NCBI RefSeq assembly: GCF_000938255.1 | Contig: NZ_JYMR01000050.1 | Coordinates: 1 to 64,000 of the forward strand | Length of the DNA stretch: 64,000 nt | Source of the DNA: Bradyrhizobium sp. LTSP849 | GTDB lineage: Bacteria; Pseudomonadota; Alphaproteobacteria; Rhizobiales; Xanthobacteraceae | Direction of reading: 5' to 3' | Shown here: piece by piece, positions 51,558-60,991 of the stretch | How the letters are laid out: every line of letters starts with the position of its first letter | Position numbering within the stretch: the stretch's first letter is position 1 | Position numbers and translations under genes: made by a program | The notes under the pieces: generated by a model | The model's database searches: none | The model's input: only the letters and a program-made list of their open reading frames with translations | What the model was told of the DNA's origin: nothing

Positions 51558-51702
51558 TCCGAATTAGAACATAAAGAGAACAAAAGTCGAGTCCGATCGA
51601 GCCCGCTCCGTGAAAAAATCCTCCCGTTGGAAGGGGCGTGATGTCGGAACCAAGCCGGGCCATTCGTCTTGAATCCAGCATCAGTACCGGAGTTCCCCCA
51701 TC

Positions 51703-52635
51703 ATGGCCCCCCGCGCTAACTGGAAAGGCTTCCTGCGTCTTTCCCTCGTCACCTGTCCGGTAGCGCTCTATCCGGCCACGTCGGAATCCGAAAAAGTCTC
51801 GTTCAACCAGCTCAACCGGAAGACCGGCCATCGCATCAAGTACGCCAAGGTCGATGCCGACACCGGCGAGGAAGTCGCCAACGAGGACATCGTCAAGGGC
51901 TACAAGGTCGACACCGACACCTTCATCGAGGTGACGAAGGAGGAGCTCGAGAACGTTGCGCTGGAATCGACGCGAACCATCGAGATCGACGAGTTCGTCG
52001 ACCGCAGCGAGATCGACCCGAGATATCTGATCCGTCCCTACTATCTGGTCCCGGACGGAAAGGTCGGTCACGACGCCTTCGCCGTCGTCCGCGAAACGAT
52101 CCGTGAGATGAACAAGGTCGCCATCGGACGGGTGGTGCTGACCAACCGTGAGCACATCATCGCCCTCGAGCCCATGGACAAAGGCCTGATGGGAACCTTG
52201 CTGCGGTATCCTTACGAGGTGCGCTCCGCGGACGAGTATTTCGACGAAATCCAGGATGTCAAAGTCACCAAGGACATGCTCGATCTCGCCAGGCACATCG
52301 TCAACCAGAAGGCGGGCCACTTCGAGCCGGACAAGTTCGAAGACCAGTACGAAACCGCCCTTCTCGATCTCATCAACCAGAAGCGCGCCGGCAAACCCAT
52401 CACCGCGAAAGCGCGACCGCGTGGCGAGAATGTCGTTGATTTGATGGACGCGCTACGCAAGAGCATTGGCGGTGAAAAGGCGGCAGCGACAGAGGCGCCG
52501 AAGAAGCCAGCCAAGAAGGCGCGCAAGGCGGCGGCCGGGCAGAAGGAAATGCTGATGCCGATTGCCGGCAAGAAACCGGCCAAGGAGGCCGCGGCAAGGA
52601 AGCCAGCGGCCAAACCGCAGCGGAAGTCGGCTTAA
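51703..52635 (+). CDS. Ku protein (non-homologous end joining)
   Basis: The 310-residue protein is bacterial Ku: RANWKGFLRLSLVTCPVALYP at the start, FNQLNRKTGHRIKYAKVD, the ring core, LRYPYEVRSADEYF, and a long Lys/Ala-rich basic tail (AKKARKAAAGQ...KPAAKPQRKSA). The homodimer threads onto DNA ends and recruits the ligase LigD. No ligD is in the window. The tail is long, as in several rhizobial Ku paralogues, where it aids DNA binding. It is divergent from the repair operon, with a 145-bp spacer holding both promoters. Confidence 0.95.
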   Translation: MAPRANWKGFLRLSLVTCPVALYPATSESEKVSFNQLNRKTGHRIKYAKVDADTGEEVANEDIVKGYKVDTDTFIEVTKEELENVALESTRTIEIDEFVDRSEIDPRYLIRPYYLVPDGKVGHDAFAVVRETIREMNKVAIGRVVLTNREHIIALEPMDKGLMGTLLRYPYEVRSADEYFDEIQDVKVTKDMLDLARHIVNQKAGHFEPDKFEDQYETALLDLINQKRAGKPITAKARPRGENVVDLMDALRKSIGGEKAAATEAPKKPAKKARKAAAGQKEMLMPIAGKKPAKEAAARKPAAKPQRKSA

Positions 52636-52807
52636 GGTATCCTTGCGGTGGGTTCACGGGAAGCTCGCTTTCAACACGCCGGATGCGTCGAGATAATTCC
52701 CGGGCCGGCCGCTTTGTTCGCCCGCTTTGGAAGTTCTCTGCTCCCGAGCTAGACAGCACGGCTGATCGCATGGCAGCGGTCAGTGCGTCAGCGCGGAGAA
52801 GCGTCTC

Positions 52808-53422
52808 ATGGCGAGAAAACTGAAGACCTACCAGACCTCGCTGGGCTTCTTCGATCTGGCGATTGCTGCGCCGTCGATGAAAGCCGCGCTGGAAGCGTGG
52901 GGCGCAGACAGCAATCTCTTCCACCAGGGCGCGGCGAACGAGAGCCACGACCCGGACGTTATCGCCGCGACCATGGCAAAGCCCGGCGTCGTTCTCAGGC
53001 GCCCGGTTGGAACCGACCGACCTTTCAGCGAACATGCCGAACTGCCCACCGATCTTGGCGACGGCGGACCAACGAAAGCCGCCCGCAAGTCGAAAGGCCA
53101 TAAGGCGAAGAAGCCTTCCTCTCGCCCCGTCGACAAGGCTGCGGAACGAAAGGCCGCTCTCGCCTTCGAAAAGGAGCAGAAGCAGCGCGAGCGTCAACGG
53201 GCGAGCGAAGAGGCCGCCAGGCAGAAGGACCGTGAACGCCGGCAGCAGGCGGTCGACAAGGCGCAGGCTGCGCTGGACAGGGCTGAGCAAGAGCACGCGA
53301 GGCGGGCCGCCGCCATCCAGGCCGAGGTCGAGGCTCTCGAGAAGAGATCGCAAGCCGAACAAGCCCGCTGGGATAAGGAGAAGGCGCGATTGGAAGCTAC
53401 GCTGCGGCGCGCGCGGGGTTAG
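52808..53422 (+). CDS. Hypothetical protein with long charged coiled coil
   Basis: The 204-residue protein has a short conserved N-terminal domain (MARKLKTYQTSLGFFDLAIA, then KAALEAWGADSNLFHQGAA). A C-terminal coiled coil of about 90 residues follows, built of Lys/Glu/Arg/Ala heptads (KEQKQRERQRASEEAARQKD and onward). Annotation pipelines tend to call such proteins TolA-like because of the coiled coil. No signal peptide is present, so a cytosolic role is more likely. It follows Ku by 172 bp. Function unknown. Confidence 0.75.
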   Translation: MARKLKTYQTSLGFFDLAIAAPSMKAALEAWGADSNLFHQGAANESHDPDVIAATMAKPGVVLRRPVGTDRPFSEHAELPTDLGDGGPTKAARKSKGHKAKKPSSRPVDKAAERKAALAFEKEQKQRERQRASEEAARQKDRERRQQAVDKAQAALDRAEQEHARRAAAIQAEVEALEKRSQAEQARWDKEKARLEATLRRARG

Positions 53423-53449
53423 ATTCCGTCATGCTCGGCGCCGGTCCTT

Positions 53450-53713
53450 CTAATCAGGAGGGCATTCTGGGCAGGTATCACCGATCGAGTTCAGCACGTC
53501 GCGAACCTCGGCCGCCGCTGCATCAGGGGAGACGCCCGCGGGCGGGTCTACGCGGGCGATATCGAAGGCCCGCTCCCTTGCATGCGGATCGGCGCGGTCC
53601 TGCATCCAACCGTGCTCCTCGCACTCGCGGATGGCGCCAGCTTCCTGGAGCACGTCAATCGCCCATCCACGCATCGTCCGAATCACCGGCCCTCGTGCAC
53701 TTGTCATCAGCAT
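53450..53713 (-). CDS. Small hypothetical protein
   Basis: The 87-residue protein from the ATG at 53713 (AGGAGCC upstream) starts MLMTSARGPVIRTMRGWAID and ends GDTCPECPPD with a CPEC pair. It contains a helical acidic middle (CEEHGWMQDRADPHARERAF). It converges with the coiled-coil gene. The frame stays open to 53932 but without ribosome site. The pattern resembles conserved small rhizobial proteins of unknown role. Confidence 0.6.
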   Translation of the reverse strand: MLMTSARGPVIRTMRGWAIDVLQEAGAIRECEEHGWMQDRADPHARERAFDIARVDPPAGVSPDAAAAEVRDVLNSIGDTCPECPPD

Positions 53714-54206
53714 GGAAATGGCTCCTGAACGGCGAATCGTTTTGTCCGTCATTCGTTCCGGCCAATAACACATGGCTGGGATTCGCAACGGCGGGAGCTC
53801 AAGGTTTGGTTCGAATCTTTGTCGCGCAGACACCCAGTCCCTGAACTTAGTCTTCCTGGCATTTCGTTTGGGCGCGTGCGGCAAGTGCCGCACCGGGCTC
53901 TCGTGAACCGAGCCGCAAGGCGTCTCGGCCATCCGGCTTCGATCCCTCGCGCGATCATGAGTCGCTCGCCGGAGGCACTCGCCCTCGGTCCCGCCGTCAT
54001 TTCATTCCGGCGTCGCTATCACTGCCCTTCGTTCGGGTGCCTTCTTAACCGGTCTCGCGACTGCACTCGGTCCCGGGTCCCGCCGCTATCGCGTCGGCGC
54101 TATGCTGACCCTCCTGCGGGTGCCTCTTTTCCTTGTTCATGGAGAGCGCTTCGCGCTCGCATTGACGTTTGTTTCGCTAAGAGGCTCGGCCTCTCGCGCA
54201 CATAAT
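53714..54206. other. Gene-free stretch
   Basis: About 490 bp upstream of the small hypothetical gene. The frames present are short and low in protein character. It leads into the direct repeat at 54207. Confidence 0.4.
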
Positions 54207-54318
54207 CGCGCCGTCGTGCGCGCCGCGAGTGCGGCATCGAAGGCCGCCGATTTCCTGCTCGGCTTTCTGCCGCCCGGGATCGATTCCCGCGTTGAGGGCA
54301 ACGAGGAGGCCGCGTGAT
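54207..54318 (+). repeat. 112-bp imperfect direct repeat, copy 1
   Basis: This stretch matches 60880-60991 in the same orientation at about 86 % identity with no length change. Its right third (GTTGAGGGCAACGAGGAGGC and CGCGTGAT) is identical in both copies. The two copies enclose the 6.6-kb patch with the IS21 relic, exported proteins and the kinase-like pair. It could be a tail of a multi-copy gene or an old recombination junction. Confidence 0.75.
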
Positions 54319-54461
54319 GCATCAGTTGGTGTTGCGCGAATAGGAGGGAGTGCCATTCGGCATGCAAGATTGCCCCTAGGCCAGAGATCAGCATCCAAAA
54401 CTGACCTCCACCATTCTGCTAGTACGCTGCCTGCGTTGGACTAGAGCAAGTGGTTGGGGAT

Positions 54462-54680
54462 ATGGTTGTGGAGACGATTGCACGCTTACGGCGCGAGCAC
54501 TTCATCAAGGGCGAAATGATCAAGGAGATCGCCCGTGACCTTAAGGCGTCGCGAAACACGGTTCGGAAGGTGTAGAGCTCGGGAGAGACTCCTTCGAGTG
54601 CGAGCGACTGGTATACCCGCGGCCGGAGTTGGGGGCGATAAGCATCGGAGTTCGACGAAGGCGGTCGGCCGCATAATGGA
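54462..54680 (+). pseudogene. IS21-family istA transposase remnant
   Basis: From the ATG at 54462 the first 37 codons read MVVETIARLRREHFIKGEMI, then KEIARDLKASRNTVRKV and a TAG at 54573. This is the N-terminal helix-turn-helix of IstA. Past the stop, pieces such as SSGETPSS and YTRGRSW still resemble the following region in shifted frames. The remainder of istA and istB are gone. It shows that an IS21 element once inserted here. Confidence 0.75.
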
Positions 54681-54855
54681 GCCGCCGTCGATAAGTATAT
54701 TCCCAAAGTAAAATCGAAGATTGCGCGCGAGCGTGTATTATTGCAAGATCTCTACCGGAAGGAATTTTGAGATCTAGCACGGCTAGCTGTCAAACTATTT
54801 TTTGATATTGGGCGCGGCTGGCTCTTGGGGTCTTCGGCCGCGCATTGGGGGAGAC

Positions 54856-55203
54856 ATGGCATCCTATTGGATCGGCGTCATTTCGGCGTTGGCTATTTTT
54901 GCATCGTCCATCGCGGTCGCGCCGACCCTGGGCCAACCGGTCGAATGTGCTCAAGCCGATGGAGCACCTCAGGTCTGCGGCCTGACAGCCCTGCAGATCA
55001 ACGACCTAAAGAAGATGGTCGATCAATTTCAGGCCGAAAATCAGAAGCATAGTCCCGGCGCAACTGCGAACGGTGTCGTTCCCAAAGACGCCGAAGCTAG
55101 CTGTGTTAAAGTCGATAACTTCAAAGCGACTTGCGGCCTGACCGGGGCGCAGCTCGCGCAGGTGAGCCGGCAGATCGCCGCCTACAAGCCTCAGTCCCCT
55201 TGA
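54856..55203 (+). CDS. Exported protein with cysteine repeats
   Basis: The 115-residue product has a signal peptide (MASYWIGVISALAIFASSIAVA...GQ). Its mature part carries two similar units: VCGLTALQINDLKKMVDQFQ and ATCGLTGAQLAQVSRQIAAY, each with a preceding Cys (VECAQADG, ASCVKVDN). The repeated C...CGLTxxQ pattern suggests two disulfide-bonded helical hairpins. GGGGGAGAC precedes the ATG. The lipoprotein-like gene follows by 60 bp in the same direction, so the two may form an operon. Function unknown. Confidence 0.7.
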   Translation: MASYWIGVISALAIFASSIAVAPTLGQPVECAQADGAPQVCGLTALQINDLKKMVDQFQAENQKHSPGATANGVVPKDAEASCVKVDNFKATCGLTGAQLAQVSRQIAAYKPQSP

Positions 55204-55263
55204 AAATACTGTCTTCCAGCGGCGATCGCGTCTGATCCTAGGATCCAAAAAAGCAGCAGTATC

Positions 55264-56322
55264 ATGGCCATCGATTTGTATTCCGGTATTGCCCGAAATC
55301 TGCGCATTTTGGTCTTAGCAGTCGTCTCCTGCGGTGTCGAAGGATGCGGTCTCGCCGTGCCGGACATCAAGGAGGTGTGGGATGCAGACCGGCCGCCGGA
55401 TCCCGACCAGAAACAACCAAAAATACCGGGTGCGGCGCAGATCGAGTGGGAGATAAAGAAAAAGGTCTATTGCGAACTGCGAGATGCCGTGCAGGCCGTC
55501 AACGATCCGGTCAACGGCATTCCGGTGACTGAGCAGACGGTGGCAGGCAAGGTTCTCAAAAAGCAACCCGGCTTGATCCCATCTGATTGGCAGGCGCAGG
55601 TCAGCCTATCGTTGCAAGTGGACGAGGTATCGTCCTTGATCCCGGGTGTCACGTTCACGCAGATTTTGCCAAACGCGACCCAGGTGTTCGGCGCCGGCAA
55701 TTCTTTCACAACGTCCCAATCGACCTCGCTCGGCTTGGGGGGAACGCTGTCCTCGTCGTCTACCCGCATCGATAAGTTCGACCCTTATTATTCGGTCGCC
55801 AGCCTCATGGACAAGCATCGCGGATCGGCCTGCAAGGACGGAGGAGATCCATGGGATTTTCCGGATTTCAAGCCTGCATCGAGTTCGCCATTCATTCTCG
55901 AAAGTGACCTCGGCATCCGGAATTGGCTATTGGGTGCGATGATGGTCGACAATATGTTGCCGTCCGAGGGATCACCGCCGCAGGCGTTAGGCGGCGGCGG
56001 CAAGGATGCGGGTGCCAAGGCCGTCCCGAAGAGCAAGGGCGAAAAGCCAAGCGCCAACCCCGACATCACGATCGATACCGTGACATATGAAATCAAATTC
56101 ATTGTCGTCACAAGCGGTAGCATCACGCCAACTTGGAAATTGATAAAGTTCTCGGCGAACACGGCCGGAGCGTTTCTTGGTGCAGGCCGCACAAGAACTC
56201 ATGATCTGATTATTACGCTTGGTCCGCCAACCGGTGCGACGTCGCAAACCCATTTCGCATCTCAGGTCGGAAACGCCGTGAGCAATGGCAATCGGAGCGC
56301 TGTCCCTGGTTCAGGAATGTGA
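55264..56322 (+). CDS. Putative exported lipoprotein-like hypothetical protein
   Basis: The 352-residue protein starts with a hydrophobic leader (NLRILVLAVVSCGVEGCGLA); VEGC could be a lipobox, though it is not a perfect match. The mature part contains EIKKKVYCELRDAVQAV near residue 65, a Ser/Thr/Gly-rich beta segment (TTSQSTSLGLGGTLSSSSTR) and a C-terminal beta-rich part (TIDTVTYEIKFIVVTSGSI). It may be a periplasmic or outer-membrane protein. It follows the small exported protein and could be cotranscribed. I do not recognise a family. Confidence 0.65.
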   Translation: MAIDLYSGIARNLRILVLAVVSCGVEGCGLAVPDIKEVWDADRPPDPDQKQPKIPGAAQIEWEIKKKVYCELRDAVQAVNDPVNGIPVTEQTVAGKVLKKQPGLIPSDWQAQVSLSLQVDEVSSLIPGVTFTQILPNATQVFGAGNSFTTSQSTSLGLGGTLSSSSTRIDKFDPYYSVASLMDKHRGSACKDGGDPWDFPDFKPASSSPFILESDLGIRNWLLGAMMVDNMLPSEGSPPQALGGGGKDAGAKAVPKSKGEKPSANPDITIDTVTYEIKFIVVTSGSITPTWKLIKFSANTAGAFLGAGRTRTHDLIITLGPPTGATSQTHFASQVGNAVSNGNRSAVPGSGM

Positions 56323-56527
56323 TGCTTTCCCCGACCCGCCCAACCAATACGAGTCATGTTCTAACCGATCTGCGACGACGTCGGTACTTTCCCACGGTGC
56401 GGTCTCAAATGCTGGGTCAGCTGAACGCTGGGGTCAATCGGCAAATAGCAGCGATATTCTAAAAGCCTGGAAAGTTGTGATTGGCCGCCACGATTAGCTC
56501 TTTACCTGGCCGCCAGGTCAATTGTAA

Positions 56528-58693
56528 TTGACTAATATTCGCGTATTGGTTGCAATTTTAAATGAGTTTGCCGTGGAAGATAACCTGCAATCCATTCTGT
56601 ATCTCCAAGATGAGCTGCTTAGTTCAAACAAAATGTACATCGTCGACGAGGTGATTGCGGAAATAGCGCGTGCGATACCTCGGAACGGACAGCTGTTATT
56701 CTATATGAGGCAGCGGCGCCATTTCTCCGACCCGCATGCTGCCGAATCCCCCTATTTGCTTTTTCCTTACCTTGCGTTCGAGGTTTGCGATGGAGAAGTT
56801 CGGAGGTTCGGCCACAGGACCGACCTACAGAAAAGAGATTCAGAGGTCGCAGAGGAATATACGGAGGAAATTCTTTCCGAGAGCGCGGTCGTGCGCTGGG
56901 TGCCGCATCCTGAGATCAGCCGGTTCTTTGTGGAGCAGGTCCGCCGCACCTTTTTAGTGTTTTACCACGTCAGCGGTTCTCGAGAACACTTCATTGAAAG
57001 TGTCTCCAGGAGGTTTGTTCGTGAGTTCGTAAGCAGCAAGACGGGGCGTGATATCATCGATTACGATCACCATTTTGGTGAAATCCGACGGCGATTGGGC
57101 ATAGACATTCTGCTTGGACTTCAGAAAAATCCGTTTCTGAAACTGGATGATGTCCAGAAAATAGAAGATATCATCGATATTGATCGCGGCTCATCCAAGG
57201 TTTTGAGAGGAATTGCGAAGAACAGAGATTTTCTGAAAGACCTTTTTGGTTCGATCGCGAGGAAGTCGATCAACTACGGTTACATCAGCAAGCCCAAGAT
57301 ATATTATTGTATCAATACGCTTACTGAAGAGCATTTGTTCTTAGACCGGGGTAGTCAAGACACAGCGTTTCAGGTTGCACGGCAAGCAGTTCTTATTTTC
57401 CTAAAGGGCGGCGATCGGCTCAGTCTCGATGCGGTTCACAATGCAACGAAGCTCATATCAACGAGCTTGCGCGAGCAGGCATCCGCTGAACGTGAAGATC
57501 CCCTTTTCAAGGTCATGAGGGCGTCGCAGGACGCCGAAGAGCGCCTGGGGACGTCGCCAGTCGAGACGCGGGCCGCCCTGGAACGCGAAATCCGCAGCAT
57601 TCTGGAGCCGTTCCTTCGTGAAGTCATCCAAGCGAGCCAAGCTGAAAAAATAGCGGTCTGGCGGTTTGATCCCTTCACCCTGGAATTTGTCGAAATCGCT
57701 TCGGTGGGCTTTCCGTCGACTTTTCGCCACGTTACCATCCCTCTGGCGAACGACGTGTCGTTATGCGTAAAGTCATATACCGCTGACCAGCCCGTATGGC
57801 AGGAGCATCGCGATCAGTACTCGGCCGAAATTACCGAGCGGCCGCTTCTCACGAACGACATCGGCAAGTTCAGCGATGCCGCTCACGCCAGGCCAATTTG
57901 GGTGGGTAGCACCAAGAGTGCCGTGATCGAATTCGCCTCGTCCCGGGCGAAGAGACTGGTTACGGAAGGACAATATTTCGAGCGCGTCTCGATAACATGC
58001 GGTGAAGTGATCCGGAGGATCGAGCTGGCTAACGATCGTTCGTGGTTGTCGCGAATGTCCTACGTACATGCGGCCCGTCACCGAATCGAAGCGATTATCA
58101 GAGAGATACAGGAGACGGATGAACAGCGCGCGGGCCAACTCCGCTCGCTCTTGTCGTCGTACTCTGTCGTTCAGGATAGCGAAAACCGCTTCCGAAATGT
58201 CGACAATATCAATGAACTAACCGAGGCGATGGTGAGCGCAGTGCCAACCCTAGCAACCTCTCCTCTTACACGGTCCCTTTGCGAGAAGGTCAGTCAGCAG
58301 GGGCGGGAATATAACGCCTCGCCGCGTTCTTACGGGCTGGTCCTGGAAATACTCGACACCTTGGGCTCCAATGTTGGTCATTCACCCCTGCTGGTTGAAG
58401 ACGTCAGTGTTGAGACAGACTATGATGAGCCCTCTAAGATCGCGACGATGAAAATCCTCTACCGCCCGAAAGGCGCATTGCAGCAGGCCGCGCGCCTTTC
58501 GCAGGTCTGCGTTTCGCCGATCAAAGATGGCCGATCTGCAACCTATCATTTCGGCCTGTTTTTGTTGGCGGCTCAGTTGCGGATGGTCGGTGGCAGTGCA
58601 TCTGCCGCTCCAATGATAGATGATGGTTTTGGCAATTCACTCTTCGGAGTAGCATTCTCCATTCCTCTAAATGACAACGAGGGTGCAGTATGA
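56528..58693 (+). CDS. GAF / histidine-kinase-like signalling protein
   Basis: The 721-residue protein has an N-terminal region of about 340 residues unlike anything I know. A probable GAF domain (about 355-500, IAVWRFDPFTLEFVEIASVG) follows, then a DHp-like helix with a candidate His (YVHAARHRIEAIIREIQ). A degenerate HATPase-like end has LEILDTLGSNVGHSP like an N-box and HFGLFLLAAQLRMVGG...FGVAFSIPL like the final strands. The DxGxG box is not clear, so kinase activity is uncertain. The start is a TTG at 56528. The stop overlaps the receiver-kinase gene (ATGA), so it is the likely cognate sensor. Confidence 0.65.
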   Translation: MTNIRVLVAILNEFAVEDNLQSILYLQDELLSSNKMYIVDEVIAEIARAIPRNGQLLFYMRQRRHFSDPHAAESPYLLFPYLAFEVCDGEVRRFGHRTDLQKRDSEVAEEYTEEILSESAVVRWVPHPEISRFFVEQVRRTFLVFYHVSGSREHFIESVSRRFVREFVSSKTGRDIIDYDHHFGEIRRRLGIDILLGLQKNPFLKLDDVQKIEDIIDIDRGSSKVLRGIAKNRDFLKDLFGSIARKSINYGYISKPKIYYCINTLTEEHLFLDRGSQDTAFQVARQAVLIFLKGGDRLSLDAVHNATKLISTSLREQASAEREDPLFKVMRASQDAEERLGTSPVETRAALEREIRSILEPFLREVIQASQAEKIAVWRFDPFTLEFVEIASVGFPSTFRHVTIPLANDVSLCVKSYTADQPVWQEHRDQYSAEITERPLLTNDIGKFSDAAHARPIWVGSTKSAVIEFASSRAKRLVTEGQYFERVSITCGEVIRRIELANDRSWLSRMSYVHAARHRIEAIIREIQETDEQRAGQLRSLLSSYSVVQDSENRFRNVDNINELTEAMVSAVPTLATSPLTRSLCEKVSQQGREYNASPRSYGLVLEILDTLGSNVGHSPLLVEDVSVETDYDEPSKIATMKILYRPKGALQQAARLSQVCVSPIKDGRSATYHFGLFLLAAQLRMVGGSASAAPMIDDGFGNSLFGVAFSIPLNDNEGAV

Positions 58694-60282
58694 AGCGTCA
58701 CTTTCGAGTTCTGCTCGTTGAGGACGATCGCGATCGCAAAAGCCGTTTCGTTGCGGTTTGGAAGGCTGCGTTCGCTGCCGCAGGTGTCGAAATCGACATT
58801 CAAGTCGAAGAGAATTTCGAGTACATCGGTTCTCTTCTGAAGAAGCGGCCTCATGTCGCAATATTTGACAACGTCTTCGAAGTGAGCGGAGGTGGCCCCG
58901 GGAAGGCGAGAGATAATCTCGGCATTGAGCAGATCAGTCGCCTGAAGCCGCACCACACCGACACGGTGTTTGCGCTCTACAGTCAGGCGACCTTCAGTAT
59001 AGATCAGCTCGGGGTGCGCATACCGAACCCTGACATGCTCATCACCAAAACGCATCTCTCGAATATTGAATACCAGCACTACCTTGGAAAGACATTGGCA
59101 TCGCGGGTGCAGCGTTTGCCATTTGGAAATCTAAGCTTCACGACACCCGCAGTGCGACCTGAGTTTACAAATGTCGAGCCCGAGCTCACATCGATCATTG
59201 AACAATGCATCGCCGGCTTCCTGAACGACGAACTTGACGATGAAGTCATTGAGGTTCGCCTACATAAACTGACCGGTGGGTTTTCAGGGTCGAGTGTGTT
59301 CCGCTTAGAGTTCTTCGGATCCACACGTTACGAAAATATTCCATTCGTCCTGAAATTCAGCCGGAAAGCGAATGTCTCTAACGAGGCGACACGGTACAAT
59401 TCGTTCGTGCGCCTGCAATTGTCGCACGATATGCGTGTTGATCTGATCGGTTACGGGGAAGCAGGGGAATGGGCGGGAGCTTGCTACGCGTTCGCGTTTG
59501 GTCGTGCCGATGGAGTGGTAACACTTACGGATAAGCTAAAGGAAGGCGATGCGGCTGCCGTTACAACGGCAGTTCAACGTATTTTTTCGTCGAACACGAC
59601 TGGTTGGTACACGCTGAAGAAAGCCAAGCCGCAGCGGCTCGACGACTACTTTTCAAACTCCGAGGAGTACAAATTATCTAAGGATGATAGAAGGCTAGCC
59701 GGTTTGCGCGCGGTTCTTTCGGAGGTTGGCGCCGACGAGGGTGTGTCGAGCACCGTATCAACGGATGCAATCCGCTTTGGAACGTTTGAATGCGGATCAC
59801 TCCGTCGAACCCTTGCCAAGAAGGGGGCTGGAGAAATTGAACTGTGCTTTGGTCACGGCGACCTGAACGCAAATAACATTTTCATCGATAGCTCGGGTCG
59901 CAACCTCGCGATGATTGATTTCGAGTATGCCGGCCTCGATCACTGCTATAAAGACTTCGTATCCCTTGAATCTTCGATTCGGCTTGAATTTCGGAAGTCG
60001 GCATTTCCGGATCTTAAACTCATAGATCTTGTTGAGATGGAGATGAAACTGTTCCGAGACCACGACCAGGTCATTGCGGGGGCGCCGGATTATGTCGAGC
60101 CAATCCGGGAATTACGAAAGGCGGCAATCGCGCGGTTCAGTACGCCCTTGACTTTGAACTATTTTGTCGCCGTCGGACTGCATTCGTTGAAGCTTCTCGG
60201 AGTTTCGGCAGGCTGGCGAACTGACCAAAAGAAGGTCCTTGCTGCTGCTGCGCTCGCTTCGGCGCGCTGTGCGGAAAGTTAG
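58690..60282 (+). CDS. Receiver - APH/choline-kinase-like fusion protein
   Basis: The 530-residue protein starts with a receiver domain: VLLVEDDRD (Asp12/Asp13), VAIFDNVF with phospho-acceptor Asp60, ALYSQAT with Ser98, and LITKTHL with Lys120. An aminoglycoside-phosphotransferase-type kinase domain follows: LTGGFSGSSVFRLEFF, FVLKFSRKA with the ATP-site Lys, then CFGHGDLNANNIFID and MIDFEYAG for the catalytic Asp and metal Asp. A receiver with a small-molecule-kinase output is rare. It overlaps the kinase-like sensor gene by 4 bp, so phosphorylation of the receiver probably controls the APH domain. The substrate is unknown. Confidence 0.8.
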   Translation: MKRHFRVLLVEDDRDRKSRFVAVWKAAFAAAGVEIDIQVEENFEYIGSLLKKRPHVAIFDNVFEVSGGGPGKARDNLGIEQISRLKPHHTDTVFALYSQATFSIDQLGVRIPNPDMLITKTHLSNIEYQHYLGKTLASRVQRLPFGNLSFTTPAVRPEFTNVEPELTSIIEQCIAGFLNDELDDEVIEVRLHKLTGGFSGSSVFRLEFFGSTRYENIPFVLKFSRKANVSNEATRYNSFVRLQLSHDMRVDLIGYGEAGEWAGACYAFAFGRADGVVTLTDKLKEGDAAAVTTAVQRIFSSNTTGWYTLKKAKPQRLDDYFSNSEEYKLSKDDRRLAGLRAVLSEVGADEGVSSTVSTDAIRFGTFECGSLRRTLAKKGAGEIELCFGHGDLNANNIFIDSSGRNLAMIDFEYAGLDHCYKDFVSLESSIRLEFRKSAFPDLKLIDLVEMEMKLFRDHDQVIAGAPDYVEPIRELRKAAIARFSTPLTLNYFVAVGLHSLKLLGVSAGWRTDQKKVLAAAALASARCAES

Positions 60283-60312
60283 AAGATTAATTCTGTCTTC
60301 GGAAACTCCATG

Positions 60313-60343
60313 AAAGAGCGAGGCAAAAACGCGACGCTCTTTT
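60313..60343 (+). terminator. Likely terminator of the signalling pair
   Basis: AAAGAGCG and CGCTCTTT form an 8-bp stem with a 14-base loop, ending in TTTT, 31 bp after the stop codon. The short T-run fits a weak Rho-independent terminator. Confidence 0.5.
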
Positions 60344-60675
60344 GGCGGGACCATTGGTCTCGGACATCAGCATTCTACATAGCTCGCAAGCGAACTTGCT
60401 TCGGCGCTCGCCATTTCACCGGCCGGATCGACGGCAAAGATTGACCGGTGGTAGTGACCAAGGACGCGCTGAACCGCATCCCTGAGCAACTCTCTCGCGA
60501 TTTGGGCGGTTGGAGGTTATCGATGCCTTCTTGTTTGAGGAATTCTCGCCGGCGGGTTGGCCGACCTCAGTGCGAAACTGTCGGTCTTCAAAACTGGGAT
60601 CGAGAAGGCGCGTGTCCAGGCCGACGTGGGTCCTCGCGAAGGAATATGGTGAGTGCGGACAGAGAGAATAGCTGC

Positions 60676-60831
60676 ATCACGAACGTCTTTGTGGCCGACC
60701 CGGTTGCAATAGCCGCCGAGGCGCTGCGGTACGAGTCCGAGAGTGCATTCAGCGCGGCCTTCAGGCGCACCTTCAGCGTCCAAGTTGGTGCGGCTTCGCA
60801 ATATGTCGGGATCGGCCAAAGGTTGACGTAA
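60676..60831 (+). pseudogene. Remnant of an AraC-type regulator C-terminus
   Basis: The frame ending at 60831 contains VAIAAEALRYESESAFSAAF, then RRTFSVQVGAASQYV. This is the second helix-turn-helix of AraC/XylS proteins (YESESAFSRAFKR). The DNA before it has no coherent AraC sequence, and the first helix-turn-helix is missing. It is a gene relic. The flanks (60344-60675 and 60832-60879) show no other gene. Confidence 0.7.
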
Positions 60832-60879
60832 CCACCAGCGGTCGCGATGTCTGGGATCGGCCGAGAATGACATCGCCAT

Positions 60880-60991
60880 CGCGCTGTCGTGCGCGCCAAG
60901 AGCGCGGCATCGAGGGCCACCGAATTCCTGCTCGCCTTTCTGCGGCCCGCGATGGGTTCCGTCGTTGAGGGCAACGAGGAGGCCGCGTGAT
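60880..60991 (+). repeat. 112-bp imperfect direct repeat, copy 2
   Basis: Partner of the repeat at 54207-54318, same orientation, with about 15 substitutions and no gaps. It lies just before the ParB-like gene and closes the accessory patch. Confidence 0.75.
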
